The notes under the pieces: model-generated
Databases searched by the model: none
What the model was told of the DNA's origin: nothing
What the model saw: only the letters and a program-made list of their open reading frames with translations
Assembly: GCA_009392095.1 (NCBI GenBank)
Contig: VFHF01000278.1
Coordinates: forward strand, 1 to 5,895
DNA from: SAR202 cluster bacterium
GTDB lineage: Bacteria; Chloroflexota; Dehalococcoidia; Lucifugimonadales; UBA3495
Direction of reading: 5' to 3'
Length of the DNA stretch: 5,895 nt
Part shown: in pieces, positions 1 through 5,895 of the stretch
Layout of the letters: each line of letters opens with the position of its first letter
How positions within the stretch are numbered: the stretch's first letter is position 1
Translations under genes and position numbers: made by a program

Positions 1-323
1 CCGAGGTAGCATCGGTTGAAGTGACCGCCGCTGTCCGAGGCGTCACCATCGGCGGACTTGAAGTCAAGGAAGGTCAGCACATAGGGTTGCTAGAGGGTAA
101 ACTTGTTTCCTCCGAAGACAGTTCCGAAAAAGCCTTAATGGCCGCTCTAAAACTAACAGACCTCGGCAGCGATGCTATCGTTAGCCTTTACTACGGCGCC
201 GGTAGGTCGGCCGCCGATGCTCAACAGGTGGCCGATGGACTTGAAGCCGAATTTCCCGGGATCCAGGTGGACCTGATCGACGGCAAGCAACACCGTCACC
301 AATACCTGGCGTCGGTTGAGTGA
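1..323 (+). CDS. Fatty acid kinase FakA-like (DAK2/YloV family), C-terminal end, partial
   Basis: Only the last ~106 residues are present. The frame is open to the window edge, so the GTG at 21 is internal and not a real start. The visible part matches the C-terminal domain of YloV/FakA proteins: a V-T-x-A-V-R segment, then I-G-G-L-E-V-K-E-G-Q-x-I-G-L-L-E-G-K-L-V, then A-I-V-S-L-Y-Y-G-A-G, and an ending in Q-Y-L-A-S-V-E that corresponds to the family's usual terminal Y-x-x-S-V-E. In characterised Firmicutes, FakA uses ATP to phosphorylate a fatty acid carried by a FakB (DegV) protein, giving acyl-phosphate for phospholipid synthesis. The C-terminal domain is the part thought to contact FakB. 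The kinase (DhaL-like) domain lies outside the window. A DegV/FakB gene follows 41 bp downstream on the same strand, which strongly supports the assignment. It ends at TGA 321–323. Confidence 0.8.
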   Translation, partial: EVASVEVTAAVRGVTIGGLEVKEGQHIGLLEGKLVSSEDSSEKALMAALKLTDLGSDAIVSLYYGAGRSAADAQQVADGLEAEFPGIQVDLIDGKQHRHQYLASVE

Positions 324-364
324 CCGGCTAATCGAAAAATCCAGCATTAATTCACCAGAGAAAT

Positions 365-1195
365 ATGACCGTACGCATAGTTACCGATAGCTCTGCAGAC
401 CTGCCCGCTGACCTGGCCCAACAGCACGACATCACGGTTCTGCCATGTTACGTGGTAGTAGACGACCAGACGTTCAAAGACGGCGTGGAGATCAATGCCG
501 ACGACTTTTATCGCCGCCTCCAAGCTGAGGGCCGCACTCCCACAACCGCCCAGCCTACGGTGGCCGATTTCCAGGAGGTCTACCGGGAATTGACGGGCCA
601 AGGCGACCAGGTGGTATCGATTCACGTCTCGGAGAAGTTGAGCGGCACATTGAATTCAGCCGAACAAGCCAAAGCCTCGATCAACGAAGCGGAGATCGAA
701 ATAATCGATTCCCAACTCGCTTCCATACCTCTGGGGCTGGCGGTTTTGGACGTCGCGATCAACGCGGCCGAAGGCGGCAACTATCACGACATCGCCGACA
801 AGGCCCGGCAGGGGTTGGGCACTCATCACGGATATTTCGCCCTGGACACGTTGGTGTATCTTCATAAGGGCGGGCGTATCGGCAAGGCCCAGGCATTCAT
901 GGGATCAATCCTCAGTGTGAAACCCATTCTCAAGCTCCAGAACGGCGAGGCCCACCCGGTAGAACGGCCACGAAACAGCGAGCGCGCCATGCGCCGCTTG
1001 GTCGAACTGACTAAGGAACTAGCTCCGGTGCGCCGTTTGGCGGTGATCCACAGTACCAACCCCGAGCGCATGGCGGTCCTAAAGGAACAGCTGACTGGTC
1101 TAGTGCCTGGCGGCCAGATCATCGATGCACGATTTGGTTCTACCTTGGGTACCTACATCGGTCCAGAAGCCTTGGGTGTGGCGGTCACTCAATAG
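365..1195 (+). CDS. DegV family protein (FakB-type fatty-acid-binding protein)
   Basis: A complete 276-residue protein, the normal DegV length. The N-terminus has the family signature T-D-S-S-A-D-L (7–13). Next come the T-P-T-T-A-Q-P-T motif (58–65, with T61) and S-x-K-L-S-G-T (89–95, with S93). T61 and S93 correspond to residues that hold the fatty acid carboxylate in FakB structures. The L-H-K-G-G-R-I-G segment (166–173, R171) and a following S-V-K-P-I-L are also typical. Near the C-terminus the family usually has G-T-H-x-G-P-G; here it reads G-T-Y-I-G-P-E (262–268), so the His is replaced by Tyr264. The protein should be cytosolic, carrying a fatty acid to FakA for phosphorylation; the upstream gene is that partner. 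The ATG at 365 has only a weak AGAG ribosome site 4 nt upstream, consistent with co-translation after the FakA gene. Ligand chain length and saturation cannot be judged. Confidence 0.9.
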   Translation: MTVRIVTDSSADLPADLAQQHDITVLPCYVVVDDQTFKDGVEINADDFYRRLQAEGRTPTTAQPTVADFQEVYRELTGQGDQVVSIHVSEKLSGTLNSAEQAKASINEAEIEIIDSQLASIPLGLAVLDVAINAAEGGNYHDIADKARQGLGTHHGYFALDTLVYLHKGGRIGKAQAFMGSILSVKPILKLQNGEAHPVERPRNSERAMRRLVELTKELAPVRRLAVIHSTNPERMAVLKEQLTGLVPGGQIIDARFGSTLGTYIGPEALGVAVTQ

Positions 1196-1237
1196 GCCCG
1201 TTAGACTTAATTTAGGCATTCTTATGTCATTTAACGA

Positions 1238-1266
1238 TTGACGTTCTGACGACGGACTAGAATGAT
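1238..1266 (+). promoter_or_regulatory. Candidate sigma-70-type promoter upstream of recG
   Basis: A TTGACG box (1238–1243, 5 of 6 to the -35 consensus) is followed after exactly 17 bp by AATGAT (1261–1266, 4 of 6 to the -10 consensus). The 131-bp gap 1196–1326 is visibly more AT-rich than the flanking genes and separates degV from recG. A promoter here would give recG its own transcript with a leader of about 50 nt. An alternative -10, TAGAAT at 1258–1263, is closer to consensus but leaves only 14 bp spacing. No convincing terminator is seen between degV and recG, so read-through from the fakA–degV unit remains possible. Confidence 0.4.
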
Positions 1267-1326
1267 TAAAGTGACCAATGTTCCGCCTCGAACCAGGGCG
1301 ATACAGCGTGTTAGGGTAACCGCCTG

Positions 1327-3828
1327 ATGGCCACGCAAGAAACCGGCGCGTCCTCCTGGGCCGCTGCCTTCCAGAATATCCTCAAACTTGAAGAGTCCCA
1401 CGGCTTTGACAACAAGGCTGTGATGGGCGGACTGGACAAGTTCGTTGCCCGTTGGGCAGACGAAATGGGCGCCCATGGCGTCAGCGACGAGGATTTTCTG
1501 CTAAAAGAGTCCTACGACTCGATGTCCGCCAAACTCCGGGAGCAATGGGTCATCCAGTGGCGGGAGGCCCTGGGAGGCCCGCCGGACCCCAATAGGCAGC
1601 CTAAACCCACCGCTAAACCCCGCAAGAGAAAAGCGGCTATTAAGAAATCATCTTGGAATAAGACGCCTGCGGAAAAGAAGACCGCTTATAAAGCCCCGCC
1701 CACCGAAGTCGACGCTCCGGTAGATCGCCTCCGTGGAGTGGATGTCAAGCTGAGCGCCCGTCTCAAGCGATTGGATGTCGAGACCATCCGGGACTTGCTT
1801 TACCTCTTTCCTCGCCGGCATGAAGATTATTCATCTGCTAAGAAGATCGCAGAGCTGTCGCCCGGGGAAGAGTGCACGGTGGTCGCCACCGTCTGGGAAG
1901 CTCGCGAGGTTGCCAAGGGCCCACGAGGAGGCCGCCGCGACACAGAAGCGGTGCTGAGCGACGAGACCGGCAACCTGCGAGTAATCTGGTTCGGACAGCG
2001 GTATCTGGCCCGCTCCCTTAAGCCTGGCAGCCGCATCGCCATCAGCGGCAAAGCCTCTGTTTTCCGAAGTCAATTGGTATTCGAGAACCCGGAGCACGAG
2101 ATGTTGGATAACACCGGGTCGGGCGTACATACCGGCCGGCTCGTGCCGGTCTACCCACTAACAGAGGGATTGACCCGCCGGAACATGCGGCGGCTAACCT
2201 GGCAGGCGGTCCAGAATTGGGTTGGCGGCCTGGAAGAGGTCCTGCCGGAGGATATCTTGGTCCGGACCAAGTTGATGCCCTTACTGGACGCTGTTTACCA
2301 GGCCCATTACCCCAAGGAGATGGAGACCTGGGAACTGGCGCGGAGACGCCTAGCATTCGATGAGCTCTTCACCCTCCAGTTAGCCGTGCTGGCCCGGCGG
2401 CGGATACAGCATGACAACTTGAAAGGCATCGAGGTCAAGGCCCCGGCCAACGTGATTGACGGCTTCTACAAAAACCTTTCCTTCCCTTTGACCAAGGCCC
2501 AGCGCCGCTGCATCCAAGAGATAGAGTCCGACCTGGGCCAGGCCACGCCGCCCATGAGCCGACTGCTCCAGGGCGAGGTTGGCAGCGGAAAGACCGTGGT
2601 GGCCCTATCGGCTCTGTTGTCAGCCGCTACGGCCGGGTATCAGGGCGCGATGATGGTTCCGACCGAGGTGCTGGCCGAACAGCATTTCCTGAGCATCGGC
2701 AATCTCCTCAGCGGACTGGCCCGGCCCGTGCAAGAGCCGCATCTGTTATCTGTGTACCTGGAGCACATGGACCGCCCGGTTTCCATCGGACTATTAACCG
2801 GCAGTTCCCGCGCTCCGATGAAACGTGAACTGACCCAGATGGCCGCCGACGGCACTCTGGACATCCTGGTCGGAACCCAAGCATTGATCCAAGAGGGTGT
2901 CTCCATGCCTAAGCTGGCCTTGGCGGTGGCCGACGAGCAGCACAGGTTCGGGGTGATGCAGCGGTCGGCGCTGCAAGAACGGGGTCAAAAGAACCCACAC
3001 ACGCTGATCATGTCGGCCACGCCCATTCCCAGGACTCTATCTTTGACCCTTTTCGGCGACTTGAACATCTCAACCATCGACGAGATGCCCGCCGGACGCC
3101 AGCAAGTCCAAACCAAATGGTTGGAGCCAGATCAGCGGGATACGGCCTACGGCTTCATTCGCAAGCAGGTCGAAGCAGGGAGGCAGGCCTTCGTAGTCTG
3201 CCCGTTGGTCGACGAGTCGGAGACCATCGAGTCCAAGGCCGCCACGGAGGAATACCAGCGCCTTTCCCAAGATATTTTCCCAGATCTATTCCTTGGCCTG
3301 CTCCACGGACGGATGGCCGGGAAGGAAAAGGACAAAGTCATGCGCCAATTCCGGGACGGCGAGTTGGACATTCTGGTGACCACGCCGGTGGTCGAAGTGG
3401 GCATCGACGTGGCCAACGCCACAGTGATGATGATCGACGGCGCAGACCGGTTCGGGCTGGCCCAACTCCATCAATTCAGGGGTCGGGTTGGCCGTGGGGA
3501 GCATAAGAGTTATTGCATGCTACTATCGGACACCCAGGCGGAGACGGCCAAAGAACGGCTATCAGCCCTGGAGCGGATCCACGACGGGTTCCAGCTAGCC
3601 GAGGTTGACCTAGAACTGCGGGGGCCGGGAGATTTCTTCGGGACCCGTCAAAGCGGCCTGCCCAGTCTCAGAATGGCCCACATCACGGACCGGGAATTGT
3701 TGGACCTCGCCAGGTCAGAAGCAACCAGGTTGATCGAAGAAGACCCTGAACTATCTTCTCCTGACCACTTGGCAATCGCCGCCCAAGTCGCCCGGTTCGT
3801 GGACCAAGCCAGCGCCAACGTCGGCTAA
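1327..3828 (+). CDS. recG: ATP-dependent DNA helicase RecG
   Basis: A complete 833-residue protein, longer than E. coli RecG (about 690). RecG unwinds branched DNA, regressing stalled forks and processing Holliday junctions with ATP. Layout: an N-terminal helical extension (~1–85), a Lys/Pro-rich linker (~85–128), a helical segment ending in F-P-R-R-H-E-D-Y (161–168), an OB-fold wedge domain (~180–275) that splits the fork, then two helicase lobes. Motifs seen: Walker A G-E-V-G-S-G-K-T (416–423), the DEAH-like D-E-Q-H-R-F-G (536–542), S-A-T-P-I-P-R-T (563–570), T-T-P-V-V-E-V-G-I-D (685–694), and Q-F-R-G-R-V-G-R-G (716–724). The RecG-specific G-D-F-F-G-T-R-Q-S-G is at 768–777. All catalytic motifs are intact. 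An in-frame TAG at 1312–1314 leaves ATG 1327 as the only conventional start; its ribosome site is weak (AGGG at 1313–1316, 10 nt upstream). N-terminal extensions of this kind are known in Thermotoga and Chloroflexota RecG. Confidence 0.98.
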   Translation: MATQETGASSWAAAFQNILKLEESHGFDNKAVMGGLDKFVARWADEMGAHGVSDEDFLLKESYDSMSAKLREQWVIQWREALGGPPDPNRQPKPTAKPRKRKAAIKKSSWNKTPAEKKTAYKAPPTEVDAPVDRLRGVDVKLSARLKRLDVETIRDLLYLFPRRHEDYSSAKKIAELSPGEECTVVATVWEAREVAKGPRGGRRDTEAVLSDETGNLRVIWFGQRYLARSLKPGSRIAISGKASVFRSQLVFENPEHEMLDNTGSGVHTGRLVPVYPLTEGLTRRNMRRLTWQAVQNWVGGLEEVLPEDILVRTKLMPLLDAVYQAHYPKEMETWELARRRLAFDELFTLQLAVLARRRIQHDNLKGIEVKAPANVIDGFYKNLSFPLTKAQRRCIQEIESDLGQATPPMSRLLQGEVGSGKTVVALSALLSAATAGYQGAMMVPTEVLAEQHFLSIGNLLSGLARPVQEPHLLSVYLEHMDRPVSIGLLTGSSRAPMKRELTQMAADGTLDILVGTQALIQEGVSMPKLALAVADEQHRFGVMQRSALQERGQKNPHTLIMSATPIPRTLSLTLFGDLNISTIDEMPAGRQQVQTKWLEPDQRDTAYGFIRKQVEAGRQAFVVCPLVDESETIESKAATEEYQRLSQDIFPDLFLGLLHGRMAGKEKDKVMRQFRDGELDILVTTPVVEVGIDVANATVMMIDGADRFGLAQLHQFRGRVGRGEHKSYCMLLSDTQAETAKERLSALERIHDGFQLAEVDLELRGPGDFFGTRQSGLPSLRMAHITDRELLDLARSEATRLIEEDPELSSPDHLAIAAQVARFVDQASANVG

Positions 3829-3908
3829 GCCGCACCGCTACGGATATGTGCCGATGAGCCTGGCCCCACTCATCAACCGCCTCTTTCCCGCGATTTCGAC
3901 TACAACAT

Positions 3909-3923
3909 CCCAGGATGCCTGGG
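3909..3923. terminator. Short perfect hairpin in the convergent intergenic gap
   Basis: CCCAGG-ATG-CCTGGG forms a 6-bp perfect stem with a 3-nt loop. It lies between the end of recG (3828) and the end of the minus-strand gene at 3974, where transcription converges. A symmetric hairpin there could slow polymerase from both sides. There is no T-tract on either strand, so it is not a canonical intrinsic terminator. Nothing else gene-like is seen in the 145-bp gap 3829–3973. Confidence 0.3.
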
Positions 3924-3973
3924 CACCGCGGACAACCCGTACCTTGAGCCCCGGAATTAACTAGGCCCGGCAA

Positions 3974-4999
3974 CTAGGCATGATAACTGGCGTGGACGGC
4001 CCGGCTCCCGCCGCTCCAGCCATGACAGACCGCGGTGCATGGGCCCCAACCACCGGCCACGATCAGTTGCAAGTCCTCTGGGTTTTTGATGGCCGGTATG
4101 AAGAAGTCATCGTTGTCCGGATCAACTTCGATGGGGAAAGCCAAAGCGCGCTCCCTTCGCCAGTTGCCCCCGTTCTTCAGGTCCCGTACTTTGCGGCCGG
4201 CCATCTCGCACAACCGGCTATGCACGTCGGCGCGGCTCATGCCGGCATTGGCACAGATCGCCGCGTGCTGCGGACCCATGGCGACGACCATATCGGAGCG
4301 GGTGTGCATGTTCCAAGAACCCATGGCGACCATGGTGTCGGCTATTCCATTCATCAGACGAATGGGCTCATCGCTAACATCGTCGAAGCAAAAGCGGGGC
4401 GACTCGACCATGGCCATAGTGATGACGTTCTCATCGCCGGAATAGCCCTTAGATACCGAGAGGCTTTCCCACGGATGATCTTCCATATTCTCAGTCAGGC
4501 AGTAGGTGAACCGAGAGGGCATCCCGAAGATGGTCATCGAAGAAACGCCGGGAATTCCAGCGCCCAGGTTCATCAGGATCAGCCGGATGGCCCGCCCGAT
4601 GGTGGCATTGGCTCGAAAGCCAGGTCCCATGCAGCCGTTTCCGCCGTGAATCCCAATATCGGCCGCATAGGGGCCGTTGACAATCATCATGGGAGCCACA
4701 CCGTGCATGGTGCCCTGGACGCCATTCACGTTAAATTCGTCACGGAGCATCAGTTCCGTGGCCGCGATCACCACGGGCAGGTACTCGGGGCGGCAGCCGG
4801 CCATCAGGGAGTGGACCGCTACAGAACGAACGGTGGCGATTTCCATCGCGGGAGGGATAGGTCCGATGACATCATCGTGGTCTCGAGCCGTGCCGGTGAG
4901 CATCCGCGCGATGCGTTTTTCAGTGGGGGTGACCACAGGGAATCCGTCGGACCATTCCTTCTCTAGGAAGAACTCGAATTCATCTACCTGTTCGTTCAA
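3974..4999 (-). CDS. Conserved uncharacterised protein, partner of the UGSC selenoprotein
   Basis: A 341-residue protein starting at TTG 4999. The start is fixed by a GAGGAG ribosome site 7 nt upstream and an in-frame TAG at 5018–5020. I recognise the family pattern but know of no assigned function. Conserved-looking blocks: W-S-D-G-F-P-V-V-T-P-T (16–26), M-A-G-C-R-P-E-Y-L-P-V-V (66–77), a Gly-rich core with I-V-N-G-P (106–110) and G-P-G-F-R-A-N-A-T-I-G-R-A (125–137), E-N-M-E-D-H-P-W (170–177), and a C-terminal A-G-G-W-G-P-C-T-A-V-C (315–325). No signal peptide or clear membrane segment is visible, so it is probably cytosolic. Candidate functional cysteines are C69, C123, C167, C321 and C325. 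Its start lies 43 bp after the end of the selenoprotein gene on the same strand, which argues for co-transcription and a shared reaction or complex. A redox or substrate-binding role is inference only. Confidence 0.8.
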   Translation of the reverse strand: MNEQVDEFEFFLEKEWSDGFPVVTPTEKRIARMLTGTARDHDDVIGPIPPAMEIATVRSVAVHSLMAGCRPEYLPVVIAATELMLRDEFNVNGVQGTMHGVAPMMIVNGPYAADIGIHGGNGCMGPGFRANATIGRAIRLILMNLGAGIPGVSSMTIFGMPSRFTYCLTENMEDHPWESLSVSKGYSGDENVITMAMVESPRFCFDDVSDEPIRLMNGIADTMVAMGSWNMHTRSDMVVAMGPQHAAICANAGMSRADVHSRLCEMAGRKVRDLKNGGNWRRERALAFPIEVDPDNDDFFIPAIKNPEDLQLIVAGGWGPCTAVCHGWSGGSRAVHASYHA

Positions 5000-5006
5000 C
5001 GGGTTA

Positions 5007-5012
5007 CTCCTC
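5007..5012 (-). promoter_or_regulatory. Ribosome binding site deciding a TTG start
   Basis: On the minus strand the sequence reads GAGGAG, then 7 nt, then TTG at 4999. The next in-frame ATG is codon 33, which would remove the conserved W-S-D-G-F-P-V-V block. The TTG is therefore the better start. Confidence 0.7.
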
Positions 5013-5042
5013 TCGTTCTACTTAGAGATCAGCATTTGGAGA

Positions 5043-5573
5043 TTAGCTTTTGAGATGGCTCGCCACTTCATCCACATATTGCAGAGTCAATTCTCGCATC
5101 TGGACGGGCTGGAAATTGCTCACGGGATGCGGGAGCACAACGTAGGGGTGGCCCTGCATGCCCTTTCCGCGGAATTGGAAGTCGGCCGCCTTTTTGAAGG
5201 CCGAGGTGATAATGGTTGTCGATGGTATACCCAGTTTCTCGAACTCGACGGTGTCGTACACACTGCACAACGTACAGGATCCTCAACCACCCAGACCGGC
5301 GATGGCCACATCCACCTGGTCTGCCATCTCGTTGATGATCTCCAGGGTGGCCGGCTTGGAGTAGTGCTCTTTGCGGCGAATCACCAGTCTTTCGACACCG
5401 AATCGTTCGCACAGCGCATCGCCCACCGTCTGGAGGATGATATCGGCCTGTTCTTTGGTGTTGTCCAAAAGCCCGACGACTTTACCCGAAAGATCGACGG
5501 GTCGTGCCGCCATTTGAATCACCGCTGCGCTACCACCTGCCGTTGGGTCTACGAAGCCAAGTCCTTCTGCCAT
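5043..5573 (-). CDS. UGSC family selenoprotein (in-frame TGA read as selenocysteine)
   Basis: Read through one TGA (5283–5285), this is a 176-residue protein ending at TAA 5043–5045. Both halves are in the same frame. The junction gives A-G-L-G-G-U-G-S-C-T-L-C, with Sec97, Cys100 and Cys103, the signature of UGSC family (seleno)proteins. N-terminal landmarks are D-P-T-A-G-G (9–14) and G-K-V-V-G-L-L-D-N-T-K (30–40). After the Sec come a helix-like stretch, E-K-L-G-I-P-S-T-T-I-I (112–122), and V-V-L-P-H-P-V-S-N (145–153). The apparent fold is alternating beta/alpha with Sec at a strand-to-helix turn, as in selenol redox sites. The motif and the PHP segment resemble GrdB/PrdB reductase subunits. 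ATG 5573 is preferred over GTG 5576 because the GAGGAG site is 6 nt from the ATG and only 3 nt from the GTG. Its neighbours are a flavin oxidoreductase upstream and an uncharacterised protein downstream. The substrate is unknown. A nonsense mutation is the alternative but fits poorly with the motif. Confidence 0.85.
5249..5277 (-). promoter_or_regulatory. Candidate bacterial SECIS element
   Basis: In the mRNA just after the UGA, GUUGU (5271–5267) can pair with ACGAC (5257–5253), including one G·U pair. They enclose a 9-nt loop (5266–5258) whose first base is G, 17 nt after the UGA. Below the stem, G5275–C5251 and U5274–A5252 extend it across a 2-nt AC bulge, and C5277–G5249 may close it. A hairpin starting 10–15 nt after UGA with a G at the start of the apical loop fits the general bacterial SECIS description, which SelB recognises. 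Pairing was done by eye, without energy calculation. Confidence 0.5.
5283..5285 (-). other. Recoded UGA (selenocysteine) codon
   Basis: TGA on the minus strand, flanked by GGT upstream and GGA TCC TGT ACG downstream, giving G-U-G-S-C-T. It falls exactly at the Sec position of the UGSC motif. The frame continues 79 codons beyond it to a TAA. Confidence 0.85.
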
Positions 5574-5579
5574 CACGCT

Positions 5580-5585
5580 CTCCTC
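5580..5585 (-). promoter_or_regulatory. Ribosome binding site of the UGSC selenoprotein
   Basis: GAGGAG on the minus strand lies 6 nt before ATG 5573 and 3 nt before the adjoining GTG 5576. The spacing favours the ATG. Confidence 0.7.
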
Positions 5586-5632
5586 TAGCTACCGGTTGAT
5601 GCCTGAAGCCGCACAAATTGATCGACAATGCC

Positions 5633-5895
5633 CTAATCATAAGGCTTGAGCTGGACCTCGTGCAGCGCCGGTATAACCTCTTTGCCGATGAGTTCGATAG
5701 AACGCATGACATCTTCGTGGGGCATGTCACCTTCGTTGCCGTAGCAGATCAAGTAACCCGGCGACACGTTCTCTAAGGTCTTCTTCAGTCCTTTGATCAC
5801 CGTGTCGGGACTACCGACTACGATGCTACCGGCCTCTTGGAGTTCCTCATAAGACATCTTGTGCTGCCCCAACCGGACCCCGACACCAGCCGGAA
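5633..5895 (-). CDS. LLM-class flavin-dependent oxidoreductase (luciferase-like), C-terminal end, partial
   Basis: The last ~87 residues of a protein that runs off the right edge; the frame is open to 5895, so the TTG at 5872 is not a real start. It ends at TAG 5633–5635. The segment G-S-I-V-V-G-S-P-D-T-V-I-K-G-L matches the V-G-[ST]-P-x-x-V segment near the C-terminus of bacterial-luciferase-like enzymes. It is followed by M-P-H-E-D-V-M-R-S-I-E-L-I and K-E-V-I-P-A-L, the usual family ending. These TIM-barrel enzymes use FMN (or F420 in some branches) for monooxygenation or dehydrogenation of organic substrates. The flavin-binding core is outside the window, so cofactor and substrate cannot be told. 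It is the first visible gene of the selenoprotein operon, about 60 bp upstream of the UGSC start. SAR202 Chloroflexota are known for many paralogues of this family. Confidence 0.8.
   Translation of the reverse strand, partial: PAGVGVRLGQHKMSYEELQEAGSIVVGSPDTVIKGLKKTLENVSPGYLICYGNEGDMPHEDVMRSIELIGKEVIPALHEVQLKPYD

Noticed and set aside
9..328. Near-repeat of about 19 nt at 9–28 and 310–328 (TCGGTTGA then GTGACCG)
   Set aside because: Both copies encode S-V-E in the same FakA gene, the second just before the stop. Shared codons and chance explain it, and no longer repeat unit is present.
1280..1293. GTTC-CGCCTC-GAAC inverted repeat, whose minus strand contains a tRNA T-arm-like GGTTCGAGGC
   Set aside because: Only a 4-bp stem, with no acceptor, D or anticodon arms nearby, so no tRNA or real terminator is supported.
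3683..3973. 96-codon minus-strand ORF immediately beyond the 341-residue gene
   Set aside because: Two thirds overlap the conserved 3' end of recG on the other strand; the translation is Arg/Trp/Gly-rich with no domain and no ribosome site.
3980..4966. 328-codon plus-strand ORF opposite the 341-residue gene
   Set aside because: It is a mirror shadow with a His/Gly/Asp-rich composition typical of antisense frames and no family motif.
5068..5412. 114-codon minus-strand ORF overlapping the UGA region in another frame
   Set aside because: It could suggest a frameshift product, but the UGSC frame alone carries the recognisable motif on both sides of the TGA; this frame shows none.
4677..5588. 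303-codon plus-strand ORF across the selenoprotein and partner genes
   Set aside because: It is antisense to two minus-strand genes that have family motifs and GAGGAG ribosome sites. Its translation shows no recognisable domain and has no good ribosome site. It looks attractive only because the TGA breaks the true gene.

Overview
The window looks like chromosomal DNA from a moderately GC-rich bacterium. I suggest Chloroflexota, possibly a Dehalococcoidia/SAR202-type lineage. The grounds are the gene order fatty-acid-kinase (DAK2/YloV) – DegV – RecG, a RecG with a long N-terminal helical extension, and a luciferase-like flavin oxidoreductase next to a selenoprotein. This assignment is inferred from memory of such genomes and has not been tested by a search.

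Left half (1–3828, plus strand), housekeeping. The 3' end of a FakA-like fatty acid kinase is followed by a DegV/FakB-type fatty-acid-binding protein. Together these two would phosphorylate fatty acids: FakB presents the acyl chain and FakA phosphorylates it. A 131-bp gap holding a plausible sigma-70-type promoter leads to a complete recG, the branched-DNA helicase used in fork rescue and recombination. The two halves of the window converge on a 145-bp intergenic gap (3829–3973) that contains a short perfect hairpin.

Right half (3974–5895, minus strand), the unusual part. In transcription order it holds the 3' end of a luciferase-like (LLM) flavin-dependent oxidoreductase, a small selenoprotein of the UGSC family, and a 341-residue protein of a conserved but uncharacterised family. 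Gaps are about 40–60 bp and the two complete genes have strong GAGGAG ribosome binding sites, so this looks like one operon.

The selenoprotein gene is interrupted by an in-frame TGA (5283–5285 on the minus strand) placed exactly at the Sec position of a U-G-S-C-T-x-C motif. The frame stays open for 79 further codons, and a candidate bacterial SECIS hairpin lies immediately downstream. A conventional gene caller would split this gene or replace it with an antisense ORF. The active-site motif and the C-terminal PHP-V-S-N segment resemble glycine/proline reductase component B (GrdB/PrdB). This suggests selenol redox chemistry coupled to the flavin enzyme; the substrate is unknown.
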